From Topomyia yanbarensis (taxonomy: Eukaryota > Arthropoda > Insecta > Diptera > Culicidae), in contig NC_080672.1 of NCBI RefSeq assembly GCF_030247195.1, positions 378,734,166-378,798,165 on the forward strand: a DNA stretch of 64,000 bases, written 5' to 3'. Position numbers and translations under genes: made by a program. Each line of letters begins with the position of its first letter. Positions within the stretch are counted from its first letter, which is position 1. Shown one piece after another: positions 22,265 to 33,344 of this stretch. Under the pieces are notes generated by a model. That model ran no database searches, had not been told where the DNA came from, and saw only the letters and a list, made by a program, of their open reading frames with translations.

Positions 22265-22779
22265 TTCCTTCTAGTGGCGGGGAACTGTCCCGAAAAAGAC
22301 AAAAATTATCTGGACGTCTGTTTGATGCCGTGGTCCGTCACTTTCTGGCTTTTTCACGATGGCCGCCTTTTCCACTCCACCAAAACAAACACCATCACCA
22401 CAAAACCGCACCGCATAACTGTCATCTCCTTTGCAGCATAAACAGCAACCAATATAACAGCAAGAGGAGCGCGGTAACCTACCTAAGCCCTATGTTAGTT
22501 ATTGACAAATGTTTAACAAAAATTATCTAACCTAGCTGCACGAACAAAACCGTTCACATACGCGTAAATGAACAAAATTTACAAGAAAAAGTGAACGGTA
22601 CCGAACAGCGGTGAGCATAATTACACATGTAAACAAATACACTCTACGGAGTGTATACCCAATAAATGGTATATTTTCACCCAGTGCTAAATTGTTACCC
22701 TGACGGGTTACACGTGGAGGTATGAGATAGGAGACTTGTGAGAACTAAAGAGATTAAAAAAACAACATGCTCCGCCCTG
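22265..22779. other. Unassigned spacer
   Basis: A 66-residue frame at 22330-22530 has no recognisable feature. Two motifs, ACTCTACGGAGTGTA and TACCCTGACGGGTTAC, at about 22640 and 22695 are short palindromes. Confidence 0.35.
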
Positions 22780-23060
22780 AATCCAAACTCTGCTATAAGC
22801 TTCTACAGCTGAATTGAAACTCCAAACGGAACATAGTGCCTCCTTGCCATTCCAATCCCTTTAGTGAAGACTATGTTATCTCACCGTTTGACGACCTCTG
22901 TGACCTGGGTGTAATTCTTGACCACAAACTGTTCTTCAATTCACATATGACCAACATAATTGCGAAAGCAAATCGGCAGTTGGGATTCATTTCGAAGATT
23001 TCACGGGATTTTACGGATCCTTACTGTCTAAAATCCCTATACTGCGCATTGGTTAGACCA
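22780..23060 (+). pseudogene. Jockey-type LINE, RT thumb piece (5' part of split element)
   Basis: The frame from about 22836 reads NPFSEDYVISPFDDLCDLGVILDHKLFFNSHM, then IAKANRQLGFISKISRDF and SLYCALVRP, the standard region after the RT palm in Jockey/I LINEs. The DNA around CDLGVIL is almost identical to that at 20521 in the fragment upstream, so the two pieces are related copies (they overlap in content, so they are not one split element). The text stops at VRP (23060), and its natural continuation is found at 25229. Confidence 0.8.
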
Positions 23061-23256
23061 GGCCCGTGCGCAGAAAATTCTCAAGGGAGGGGTTTTGATT
23101 TTTTAACGTTTATTTTAAAAGAAACATACAGAAACCCTCAAACTTTGAAGATTTTTTCAGAGGCCTGAACCTAGTCTTGTGAACCAAACGACTCTGCTCA
23201 ACAAATTGGGTAAATGTTTGTTATCGAGAAGGAATCATCAAAAGAAACCGCTGCAA

Positions 23257-24368
23257 AGTGGTCGGAAACCCCAAAAACGTGAACTTAATTCACTAGAAGG
23301 CAAACAATCGAATATATTCACAGGTTATCTTTGGACAAATTGTTCGTAAGAACCCCAAAACCTGATAAAAATCAAAATTAGGCATGGCTTACTGCGATCA
23401 AATAAAAAAAAAATTAACTTTTTATGCTGACGAGGTAGAAAGTTGGTGTCTTCGACAAAGTTTTAGAAATGCTCGTAATAAAGAATTTTGTTGAACCAGT
23501 TGAACGTGTAGGATTTAATGTTATCGATTTGTAAAGCGTTTTCTATGGCAACACCCCCATATTTAGTTTTTTTTAATATAACTTTTTCCACTGTGACTTT
23601 TCGTGCAAACCGTACTCCAGACAAATGTGAAGGCATTAAAACCACATAATATTGTTGAAGACTGTAAGTAAAAATACCCAAGTAAAAAAACATTGCAAAA
23701 TGAGCTTAAAACCTTCATACTTTTATTATGCGTAGTCCGTACATTGAAAATAGTGCCTTCTGGTCCATTTTGGTTTGCACCTTTCTCTCTTATACGCAAT
23801 CGAACTTAGTGTAAAAAAATTTAAAATTCTTCAACAACTCTAAAACGAATGAGTATTAGGGGTGTGCGAGAGGTGTGCGCCGCGCCGCCGATTTCAGGTA
23901 AATTTTTATATGCAGTATTCAACGATATTTTTACATGCAGTCTTCAACAATAATTTAATTTTTACATGCAGTCTTCAACAATATTATGTGGTTTTAATAC
24001 CTCAACATTTGTCTGGAACATTGTTTGCACGAAAAGCCACAGCGAAAAAAGCTATGTTAAAAAGCAAAATTTAAGGAGTTTGCCTTAGAAAACGCTTTAT
24101 AAATCGATAACATTAAGTCCTACAAGCTCAAGTTGTTGAACTTAACATTCTTCATTATGAGCATTCCTAAAACTTTGTCGAAGACACCAACTTTCTACCT
24201 TGTCAGTATAAAAAGTTAATTTTTCTAGTTCAATCATAGTAAGCCATGCCTCAATTTAATTTTTATCAGATTGTGGGGAAAATTCTTACGAAAAATTCCT
24301 CCGAAGATACCCTATGAATATATTCAATGGTTTGACCTCTAGTGACGTTTTTGGCATTTCCGACCACT
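23257..24368. repeat. Long imperfect inverted repeat, arms about 415 bp
   Basis: Left arm 23257-23676 and right arm 23959-24368 are inverse copies. Paired landmarks are AGTGGTCGGAAA/TTTCCGACCACT, GAATATATTCA, AGGCATGGCTTACT, GAAAGTTGGTGTCTTCGACA, ATGTTATCGATTT and AATATTGTTGAAGACTG. Loop about 280 bp. Divergence between arms is appreciable, with several indels. Confidence 0.85.
23903..23985 (+). repeat. Threefold short repeat in the foldback loop
   Basis: TTTTTA(C/T)ATGCAGT(C/A)TTCAAC occurs at 23903, 23928 and 23959. The last copy is the start of the right arm, so the arm's inner edge has been tandemly amplified towards the loop. Confidence 0.75.
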
Positions 24369-24539
24369 GTGCGTTGCCTGCTGGCTCGTGGTGGATTCGG
24401 ATTGGTTTGTAGTAGTTGTTAAGCCTTGTACCCCGTAATCCTCATCCATCCGGGGCAACCATTAAGTACTGCTTTAGTAAGGATTGTGTTCTTGCTTATT
24501 TTGTTTTGTGTTAATCGTCATGTTTTTATCCATAGCTAC

Positions 24540-24581
24540 TTTTCCTTACTTGCTGTCAAATTTTCCTTACTTGCTGTCAAA
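24540..24581 (+). repeat. 21-bp exact tandem duplication
   Basis: TTTTCCTTACTTGCTGTCAAA appears at 24540-24560 and again at 24561-24581 without change, which indicates a recent duplication (21 bp, frame-preserving). Confidence 0.9.
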
Positions 24582-25228
24582 CCTTCGCGATATATCTCAC
24601 CTGCTCAGGTCTGCTGCAAATATCGTACCCTGTTGGACACGAACCGTTCCGGGGGTGCCATAAGGATTTACATCTGTTTACAACCACCTTCGCCGGGTTT
24701 CTTGTCCTTCTTGGTGCTAGTCGTTCCTATTTATCTGCTAGCTGGTGCTGAGAACTTCTTGGCGGCAGTATTTCACCTTATACCGATGCCCATTTTCGCG
24801 ATCCATTTCGCTGCCACTCTAACGGATTAATCATCGGCGGTAAAATTTCTCTAGACAACGATATACCGATTTTCTCCAATTTCGTGTTTTTCCTCCTTAA
24901 CTGCCGTTGCTAGCCCACTGACCGACATCTGCTGTATACTCACTACTTTTGCTTATATAGAAGCTTGTCGAAACGTTAACCGATCCTTCAGAGAAGCCGT
25001 CCAACTTGACATACATCCCTTTCCAGCCACCCTCGCAAATTTTCGTCCTTGGTCTCTTCATTGACTTGTTTCTAGAGTAACCGAACTCCAATGACATTTT
25101 ATGTGTCCAAGCGGTTTGCAGTATATTTTTTTCCTGGACAGAAAAATAAATTTTTTTTAAAAGTAATTCAAAACCCTCATGGGGGGGGGGGGTGTTTGAA
25201 CCCCCGAAACCGCCCCCCCCCCTACCGT

Positions 25229-25683
25229 GCGCAATCCTCGAGTTCGTCTCACCGGTTTGGAATCCCCATCACCTAACTTGGTGTTTAAAATTGGAAAGAG
25301 TACAGAAAAGGTTTATACGCTTAGCTCTTAGGAACTTGCCTTGGCGGGATCCGCAAAATTTACCACCGTATCGTGACCGTTGCCAGCTGCTCAATTTGGA
25401 GACTTTAGAATGTCGTCGTAGTATCCAGCAAGCTACTACATTGGTGAAAATCTTAAATGGAGAATGTGATGCGCCTGAACTGCTGTCCCGCTTAGATTTC
25501 CGAGTAGCGAGGAGAACACGAGATACATCCTTATTATTGCCGAGGTTCCATCGGACATCTTTTGGATTCCATGAGCCACTGTCTTCAATGGTTCGAACCT
25601 TTTCTCGTGCGGACGGTGCCTTTGAGTTTGATGACTCCTCGAAAATATTTGCAAGCAATTTAAGAAGATTGCGTTTACTGTGA
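25229..25683 (+). pseudogene. Jockey-type LINE ORF2 C-terminus (3' part of split element)
   Basis: AILEFVSPVWNP is followed by LERVQKRFIRLALRNLPW, PPYRDRCQLLNLETLECRR, a helical stretch and a C-terminal block ending SNLRRLRLL at the TGA 25681-25683. This is the standard post-RT tail of Jockey-like elements ('hydrophobic-E-x-V-Q-K-R-F-x-R'). The frame is fully open, so this part looks younger than the other LINE scraps in the window. The minus-strand ORFs are shadows. Confidence 0.85.
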
Positions 25684-25860
25684 TTATTATGTGTATTAGT
25701 AATAAGAAACCTGACATGTAATATTAGTTGACTTTATACTTTTAACTTTACGAAAAGATAGTGGTTTACACGTCCATTTGAGGGTGGCGCCTAGTAGGAG
25801 GAGGCCAACTCAAACGGACTTTTTTCCCACCCGAATCATTTAGACTATAATGCCCGCTGA
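25684..25860 (+). other. LINE 3' untranslated region
   Basis: From the stop codon to the start of the AAAT tail. It includes GGTGGCGCCTAGTAGGAGG and ends GATAC just before the repeat. Position and tail identify it as the 3' UTR of the split LINE. Confidence 0.6.
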
Positions 25861-25864
25861 TACA

Positions 25865-25951
<87 letters not shown>

Positions 25952-25956
25952 ACAAA

Positions 25957-26047
<91 letters not shown>

Positions 26048-26048
26048 G

Positions 26049-26080
<32 letters not shown>
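25861..26080 (+). repeat. (AAAT)n tail expanded to about 54 units
   Basis: Nearly pure AAAT tetranucleotide repeat with rare interruptions (AAAC at about 25951, AAGT at about 26047). It begins exactly where the LINE 3' UTR ends, so it is the element's tail grown into a microsatellite. The minus-strand frame of repeated FIYL residues through it is an artefact. Confidence 0.95.
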
Positions 26081-26599
26081 GGTGGTCAAGTCGCTTGCCA
26101 TATAGACGGCGTTGAATCGTTAATCCTTACCTCATCAAAGCTATATGGGTCATTCCATGCGAAGTGATCAAGGCACGTGTAATCGACCTTCACGGATTTG
26201 AACAAAATTTGGAGGAATTGTTCATCTAGGGCCAATATATAAACACCCAAATTTTTGTGACAATTGAACCACCCCTCGGGTCATGGGAGCACCCCCCGTT
26301 TTGGCAAATTACCAAAACCCTTGATTTTCTTTTGATCATATCTCCGGTTCTGTTTACTCTAGAATCAAACCACAAGATGGCTTTTGAAGAAAATTGTTCA
26401 AGAAATCTAGAAAAAATATTATTTTTTCCGGCAGTGATGCCAACTATGCGACTTTTTCAGTTAAATATTAAAAGTTAATTTTCCTCTCAATACATATACA
26501 ATACATACATAAAATTCGAAAAAATTAGAAAATATTCAAAAGGTGTATTAAAATATATTCATACTCTATGCTGTTTGCACCACTAAGCTGCCTAAATTC
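26081..26599. other. Unassigned spacer
   Basis: No gene or repeat recognised beyond general AT-richness. Confidence 0.4.
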
Positions 26600-26995
26600 T
26601 ATTTTTACAACGAGACACGAAAGCCTTTGAAATACTATATGGCTTCGCATAACATCAGATTGCACTAGCTCTTACCATTGTATGGATAGGAGTATTACCT
26701 TGAATTAATTTTGATCACTGGCGCCACCATGTGACAGAATTCTGCATTATTCAAATGAGAAAAGACAATATTTTTTGCTACTCTACAACTTGTAGAACAT
26801 TCAAATGCTCCATCTCTTATCGTTATACAGATAGGAGTATTCCCTTTAAATTGCTTGGCTCACTACCGCCACCTTGCGGAGAAATCCTGAAACTTTCCAG
26901 TGAAACCAAAAAGTCCTTTTATTCCTCTACAACTTTGTGGAACATCATAGCTTTCTATCTCTCATCGTTTCAGAGATATATGAGTTTTTCCTAAC
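26600..26995 (+). repeat. Three degenerate tandem units of about 150 bp
   Basis: Each unit carries CTACAACTT.GTAGAACAT (about 26785 and 26927; decayed in unit 1), then CTTA(C/T)C.TTGTAT-like sequence and GATAGGAGTATT (26688, 26831), then a CACT..CGCCACC block (26718, 26862). The third unit is cut short. Known insect dispersed repeats often carry the same 'AAAGTTGTAGAAC' phrase; one more is at about 38170. Confidence 0.55.
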
Positions 26996-28670
26996 TTTGT
27001 CCCACCTTCACATACATGAGATAAGCGGAGTACGCCCTTTGCGAATGTTAAGCAGCAGTATCCAACTTTAAACGTTAATAACTCTTAAACGGTTGGTTGG
27101 ATTGTCTTGCAGTCTTCGACAAACTTGTTCAGCACATCAAAAGCTTAACTCCTTCCTAGGTCAGTGATCGGAAGTTTACAGCGACCTCTAGCAGCGATTT
27201 TGTGAACTGCGAGTGTTTTTCCATACATTTTGGCCAAAAATCCTATACAAACTTTAAGCTCTTTGGGGGAGGGGTTAGAGTTAACCGATTTCGCTCAAAT
27301 TTGGACAGTGTCATTTTTTCATGATTTGGAACGACGCTAGGGGGTGTAGATTAGTGATTTCAAAAATGGTCGTTTTATTGTCACCCTAAGCAACATGTAT
27401 CGGACTAACATTCCTTCCTTTCCCAGAAGATCTGCATTCGGAAGTGGCCGGCGTCGGTCGTGGTTCTGGTCAATAACGGAGTAGCAACTACGGGCGATCT
27501 CTTATGCTTATGCTTTCTTCTATCCATTCGCGTGAATTTGTTGCTAAGAAAGTTTTCGTCTCCTTAGCCCGTCATGGAGACGACAACGCAAAGAAAAACC
27601 GAAAGCTTTCGCTTCGCGCAACGAAAGCTTAGATTTCTATCATACACGCAAAACACATTCGCCTCAAACAATAAACCCAAGCGAACGGTGTACCGTGCTT
27701 GAATCAAAAAGCTGTGCCAGTACATCGTGTCCGTACACGAATGGAAGATACGCACCAAGCAAAATGAGTCAATGCTGGTGATTATGGGTGGAGCGAAAGA
27801 ACCAACTAGTATCACGACGCTAGCCTCTGCTGCACTGGCTGTGGGAGCATGCAGGGCAGTGCTCAGCTCTGCCTGCTGTCCAAGAGGCAACTGAGCTTGC
27901 CCGACCAAATCTGCTCTTTAAATAGTCGATGATGACGTCATTCATAGAAGCGTTGCGCGTTAGGTACATAAATCTGTCGTGTCAGACTAGGGAAGCGCAG
28001 CCTTCTGTGTGCAAATGCGTGGTATTTTAACTATGTTGAACATTAGTTAAAAATTTTATGCCTTGATATCAAAAATCTTTGGGTTTATCTATTGGAATCT
28101 ATTCTTAAAAGTATTTCTGAGCGATATGCGCAAAAAAAAATGAAAATTTACCGTAAGATGACTGAATTATAAGCGTTTAAAATTGGACCACTTTTCGTTA
28201 CATACCATTTTTGTTGAATTTGCAAAGTGCACCCCCATATCGAAAACAAAGACGTAGTAGTCCTACGTCAAAATTGAACATCAAAAACATGCAAGCCCCA
28301 TGCGGTCCAACTGTGTACGAGTCAATGCCTCCACTGCCGAAACCCAATAGTAGAGGTGGACGCTTTGTATTTTCGGCAGTGGCGACAATACTTCGCACAC
28401 AGTTAAACCGTATAAAAATTGCACTCGTTTCCTGCTGTGTGCAGTCTATAGTGCGCTTCCCACTCCGCCGTACGAACCGAAACCCTGCATGTACACAAAT
28501 GATTGTACTGTCCGGATGATACAGGCATGATGTTGCTCGTTTAGTATTCGAGCGACGAATGATGAAAACGGATACGCGGCACCTCTATTTGTGAGCTACC
28601 CGTATTTGATTGAATCTCTTAGGTGCGACTGTGTGCATATTTCAACGTTGCCGAAATTCAAAGTGTCTAG
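26996..28670. other. Unassigned stretch
   Basis: No supportable gene. At 28238-28268 a GACGTAGTAGTCCTACGTC palindrome contains the terminal phrase (GTCCTACGTCAA) of the 2.3-kb foldback family, possibly a residual end. TTTTCGGCAGTGG (28370) inversely repeats CCACTGCCGAAA (28329). The minus-strand frame at 27564-27908 has no recognised domain. Confidence 0.35.
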
Positions 28671-28680
28671 TGTAATAGTT

Positions 28681-28757
28681 TATGAAATGCCACATTTCAT
28701 AATAATTTCCAGTTGGGGTTTATGAAATGCCACATTTCATAATAAGTTCCAGTTTCC
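28681..28757. repeat. Tandem pair of 40-bp units, each with a perfect hairpin
   Basis: TTATGAAATG-CCA-CATTTCATAA is present at 28680-28702 and again 40 bp later at 28720-28742, with near-identical spacer (ATAATTTCCAGT / ATAAGTTCCAGT). Each unit forms a 10-bp perfect stem with a 3-nt loop. Confidence 0.85.
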
Positions 28758-29754
28758 AGCGAAATGCATAATGTAAAATAAACATCCTGTTACGACAGCA
28801 AAAGTTAGGCTTTTTCTTTTTAAAAGTACTCAAAGGTCAAGAATATTTCCGATGTCGCCATCCCGAAGAGATGTTTCAGAACGATTCCAATTTAGCACAC
28901 GTCAAATAAAACAATAACCGGAACAATTATTCCATCGTTATTGTGAATATCTCGCACTCGCTGCACATTGACTTACAGTCTTCAGTCGTAGTCTTAGAAA
29001 GGTAATTTCACCAATTTTATGTACGACCAATGTCACTGGTGACTGCACCCTTCATCTTCAGTTTCACCTTCGGCAATATGCCTCTGCACTTTCAGCTGCT
29101 GACTAGATCTGTCCATAACGTCACTAGACCATCATGGGATTTAATGAAGGGTGAAATTCGTTTGGAAGTACACCCTTTTAAATATTTAAGAAAAATTAGT
29201 TTAACAGCCACAAAAATGGTTATTTTCTTGCCACAGGAACAATTCCCTTGCCGGGTATTTATTCGCGAAAACAACCTGTTAGTAAATATCGAGCCCCGGG
29301 ATTTATTTGAAATAAGCTTTTGTATAAGTTTCATAGTCGATTCGGAAACATACATTGAGGTTTGTCAGCACCTTGCCATACAGCTAACGGACTTGCTTCC
29401 TTTTTTATTGTTTGGAGCCTTCTCAGTGACGGATTTACCGCACAGTTCAGCGTTCAGTTTTTTTGCCACGGTGGCATAGATCATTGACGAACAAACTAAG
29501 TAGCATTTGTCCTAAGTACCTTCCTTGTGTAAAATTTATAGGCAGTTAAGCTAAGATAGAGCCTGAGGTACCAACCCGTTATAGTGTAATCCGGCAGAGT
29601 ACCAATTTGGCACTGCGAGTGAAAAAATTCCTAAAAGAGACGGTTAAAAGTATTTACTGGCTTTAGATGGTATTTTCGTGCTAAGATATATTCAGCAAAG
29701 TTTTATGAAACGTAGTAACGCATCTAAATGAGTTTGAGTCGTCACTTTGATTAA
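28758..29754. other. Unassigned, includes an open frame of 149 codons
   Basis: The frame at 29030-29479 on the plus strand is the longest non-transposon frame in this part, but the translated product shows no motif, no signal peptide and no splice context that I recognise. I therefore do not call a gene. Confidence 0.35.
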
Positions 29755-30115
29755 GGAGGAACTTAATTTTTTGGAAACCATTTTTCTATTCAATAATGAA
29801 ACATGTTTACTTCTACAACATAAAAAAACAGTTAATTTGGAGTAACTTGTGCTGAAGATACTATTTACCTATATATTATTGCGAGTCATACCTATGTGAT
29901 AGAAATCTTTTGTATGGATAAAATGGCAAAAAAACTGATTTTAAGAGACCCTTACCAGTGTATGGATATGTATCTCCCAAATAAATTAATGCACTAATAG
30001 TATTTTCAGCAAAGTTACTCCAAATACACTTTTGTAAGAGGTTTCATAAGAATTTATTTCTATTGTTTAATAAAAAATAGTCTTCTGAAAGTACTCCCTT
30101 AAGGAAAATTAAGGT
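29755..30115. repeat. Imperfect inverted repeat, arms about 130 bp
   Basis: Left arm about 29755-29875 (TTAAGGAGGAACTT ... GGAGTAACTTGTGCTGAAGATACTATT). Right arm about 29995-30115 is its inverse (AATAGTATTTTCAGCAAAGTTACTCC ... AGTACTCCCTTAAGG). Loop about 120 bp. Arms differ by many substitutions. Confidence 0.65.
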
Positions 30116-30199
30116 ATTAATCGAACGGGGCTCCAGCAGGTATTTCGTAACCCTCTAATCTGATTATTTCAGAAAAACAACAATAAAACGTGCCAAAGG

Positions 30200-30340
30200 G
30201 CTAACACGAAAAAGTTGAAACACCTATTGAGTGTATACAAGCAAATTTTGCGCACTTTTATTTATGAAGTGTATTGTTTACATCCTATGAATTGCGTGTT
30301 TTGTTGTGGCCGAGAAGGCCTGGAGTCAATTGGAGACACG
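30200..30340 (+). pseudogene. 5'-end scrap of a DD37E-like mariner
   Basis: The region CAAGCAAATTTTGCGCAC ... TGAAGTGTATTGTTTACATCCT matches the untranslated leader of the two DD37E copies (CAACCAAATATTGCACAC ... TGATGTGTATTGTTTACATGCT) base for base over roughly 60 positions with a few changes. Transposase homology then fades. Only the 5' end survives. Confidence 0.55.
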
Positions 30341-33040
30341 TGAACAATTGTGCACTCACATGGGAAACCATTCGTCATATGCCATGCATAATTCGTAGAT
30401 TTTTACCGCGAAACTTTTTCAAAGGAGATATCCGAATCAATAAGAAAGAAATGTCTAAATGCGCTTAATTTATTGGCAAGAAATCTGCAGCTGTGGATGA
30501 CATTTCCAAAATAAAAATGCCAAAAAATCACGTGAAAAACGTACCGGATACAAATGTACATGGTATTATTAGGCGAAAATGTCGAGAAATCAACTAAAAA
30601 CCTCCAATAATTGATCCAATATATGTAAATTGTACTAAATAAATAGGGTGATGTTCCCTGTTGTGGACCGCTTGCCATTTTTGACGTCTGCGTTTTACAA
30701 ACGCTATGAAACTTTGCCATGCGTCACATCCGGTTCCATTTGTTCTTAAAATTTCCTCTATTTTGTAACAACTAAGTACGAAATTGCCATCACTCTTTGA
30801 AATTTAACATCTAAAACGTAAACATGACAAATTTGGCTTGTGAATGAAAAACCATCTCGACATCCCAGGACACCAGAACAATCAGTAAAAATCAGTACTT
30901 GTTCTGGAAAACCAGGACACCCTAATCATATTACAAGAGGAAACGAAAAAAAAATCACAAACAAACAGCAAGGACAAAAGGTAGGAGGACGCCATTCAAT
31001 ACTTCCACGCGAGGAGAAAACAATAGTTCCGCACTCCCACATATAATTGTTGATTTGAATCTGACAAAGTGATTTCTACGTACTTGCAATGCTCTTCAAG
31101 GCACTTCAACTGAATCAATTTTAAAACATAAAAAATAAAACAGACACCATTTAACGATAACATTTCAATTGGCTGCTTAATCCAGAGTGAAGAAAACAAG
31201 CGGGAAAATAAACACTTTTCCTCTATATTTTACAACCCGAAAGAAGCTTCCGAAGGAACTTCATTTCATAGCAGCGCGGCAGCAAAGTTGCACAAGGCCC
31301 GGATCGAGCGAAAATCAACAAAACCAAACAGAGCAAAGAAACATTTACCGTTGAAGATTTTTCCTTCTCCTTTTTTGAAGTTTCACACTAATCGGTGCAG
31401 CGTCACCCCCTTTGCTGGGTGACATTTTCTTTCCACCAAACTTGCAACCAGTCAGTGGGACATCCCACCCGCAGGCTAAATTGCAGCCGCGTCGCATCCC
31501 GTCACGGTGCACACGCGGCACACTTCCCGGCTAGATTTCCACCCCTGAAACAAGTCAATCTTTTGTGTACACACGTGCCAAGTGTTTAATTAACCCTCTA
31601 ATAACTATTTTACGAATCAACAACATTGTAGTTACGCCGGGCAATATGCTACCGATCGAACCGGTGCCAACCGGAGCGTGCGTGCGTCGTCGTCCAATCT
31701 GCAAACAACACGGCAAACATTGTTTCCTTTTGTGTGTGTCTGGCTGCAATCAGACAGATGACAGGATGACGATGCTGATGCCGATGTTAGTTAGCTAGCG
31801 GACGATAGACGGCCTAGTTCTGTTGGCCTTTGAATTTCCCAGAATAATTACGGGCTGCTGTGTGACATCGAAGCTAATAAGGACCCTCCGCTGGGAACCA
31901 GAGGCTTTCTCGAATACACCGCCAGGGGCTTTCTAATTGCATTGTAGTCCGAGGCAAAGCTTCTGCTGTGATGCGGACACAAAGCGTACCATCGTAGTGC
32001 CGGTTGGTACTGTTACATCGCCGCTTTCCCCGTCTCGGGATACGGGATGGGGCTTGAAGGTGGGTTGGAATCGAAACGCATGCGCCTTGTCTGTGAAGAT
32101 GCTGATTCGGGTGGATCGAGCTTGGTTGTGGTCCCCATTTTGTGGTATAGTCTGGGGATGCTGTGTATAGGGCTAATTGAAGATGTTTTGGTAGAAATTT
32201 TTCACGCCATTGTGAATTGAAAGCGACGTAGGGTAGCACAACAGAACCAGAAAAAAGTGAATAATCGGCTGAAAAAAGACCACATTGATTCTATTGGTCC
32301 TCATAAATTGTTATTGAAACCCTAGTTCGGGTCTTGGAAACACAGGTTAATAAGTGCGGTAGTATACGGAATCCCCTTATAAATTGGTACCAAATTAACT
32401 CAAAGCCCGAAAATAATATTTGAATTCTAGGTCTACATTACTTCGGTAGAAATAATTCAATGGCAAAATTATTCTCACGTCAATTTCTCAAAAGTGATTT
32501 AACTCATTTTCGCAAGACAAATCTAAAAATGAAAGCACTATGACTCCTATTGATACTACGATTTGCGGTTACATATGGAATATTAATATAGACAATGAAA
32601 TAATATAGATTGCCACTAGTGCCTCCTAACCAACAACCAGCACCACCAAAGTCCGATGAAGCCGGATATACAAAAGCGACCCGTAAGAACAACAAACAAA
32701 AAAGAACATCCCACCGCTCAGTGGTTCCCCTCCTTAGAAAAGTTGGTAATAACCCAAAAGGTGTACGTAAATGTTTATTTGATAACTTTTTCCATAATTT
32801 TGGGTCACTGAATCCATTTCCGTCTTAATCTTTTTCGAGAAATTAATGATTATCATCATACTGAGCGGACAAACAACCGTGCGCACTTTTTATGAAAATA
32901 AACATTCAACGCATTTTCAATGTAATAATCGAAACTCTTGCCAGTTAGAAATTTTAATGTCGGCAGTCAATACTGATACGAATTGTTTTGGATTATTAGA
33001 GAACAAACTTTCGTAAACATCATTAAAGCACAGTAACAGC
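30341..33040. other. Unassigned, partly GC-richer
   Basis: No supportable gene or element. 31380-32220 is more GC-rich and lacks transposon motifs, so it may be single-copy host sequence. The short frames on both strands look random. Confidence 0.35.
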
Positions 33041-33081
33041 TCGATTTTATCAACTATTCGAAAAAAATTTGTTGATCAAAT

Positions 33082-33316
33082 CTCGAGAAACATATGATTA
33101 CGGCCTAAAAGCCAACTGTCAAAATCCACTTTGAATGGAAATTCCGGACAAACCGTTACACGCCAATCACAGATGTTGGTAGTAAACGAAAGAGAAAAGT
33201 TTTCTCTATCATAAACTGTTGTGAACTGTGTTCGACTAGTAACGGTTTGTCTGGAATTTCCATTCAAAGTGGATTTTGACAGTTGGCTTTTAGGCCGTAA
33301 TCATATGTTTGTCGAG
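33082..33316. repeat. 235-bp near-complete palindrome, 78-bp arms
   Basis: Left arm 33082-33159 and right arm 33239-33316 pair over 78 positions with only a few mismatches (CATATGATTACGGCC / GGCCGTAATCATATG; CAACTGTCAAAATCCAC / GTGGATTTTGACAGTTG). The 79-bp middle is itself a weaker inverted repeat centred on AGAGAAAAGTTTTCTCT at about 33199. A looser pairing extends outward (GATTTTATCAA at 33043, TTGATAAAATC at 33329). Confidence 0.9.
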
Positions 33317-33344
33317 AAATGGAGAAATTGATAAAATCAACAAA

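Larger units (their letters stand above)
23061..25228 (+). mobile_element. About 2.2-kb insert splitting a LINE, with internal foldback
   Basis: The LINE protein reads ...CALVRP at 23060 and resumes AILEFVSPVWNP at 25229 with no more than a residue or two lost, so everything between is a later insertion. Near the edges are CCCGTGCGCAG followed by GGGAGGGGTTTTGA (left), and TCAAAACCCTCATGGGG followed by a C-run and CCGTGCGCA (right). These look like G-rich MITE-type termini, but exact ends and target duplication could not be fixed. The inside holds a long inverted repeat (23257-24368) and a frame of 134 residues (24426-24830) that contains a 21-bp tandem duplication and no known domain. Confidence 0.65.

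Noticed and set aside
19400..23060. Fragments at 19400-20560 and 22780-23060 as one LINE split by a single insertion
   Set aside because: Both contain the CDLGVIL region and its upstream residues, so they overlap in content and must be two related copies.
24426..24830. 134-codon frame inside the LINE-splitting insert as a transposase or gag
   Set aside because: No catalytic or zinc motif. Its amino end follows the foldback arm and includes a recent 21-bp duplication, so it is probably chance.
25766..26101. 111-codon minus-strand frame of repeated FIYL residues
   Set aside because: It is only the translation of the AAAT microsatellite.
29030..29479. 149-codon open frame on the plus strand as a gene
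   Set aside because: No recognisable domain, signal, splice context or codon pattern. In 64 kb of six-frame translation a frame of this size is not exceptional.
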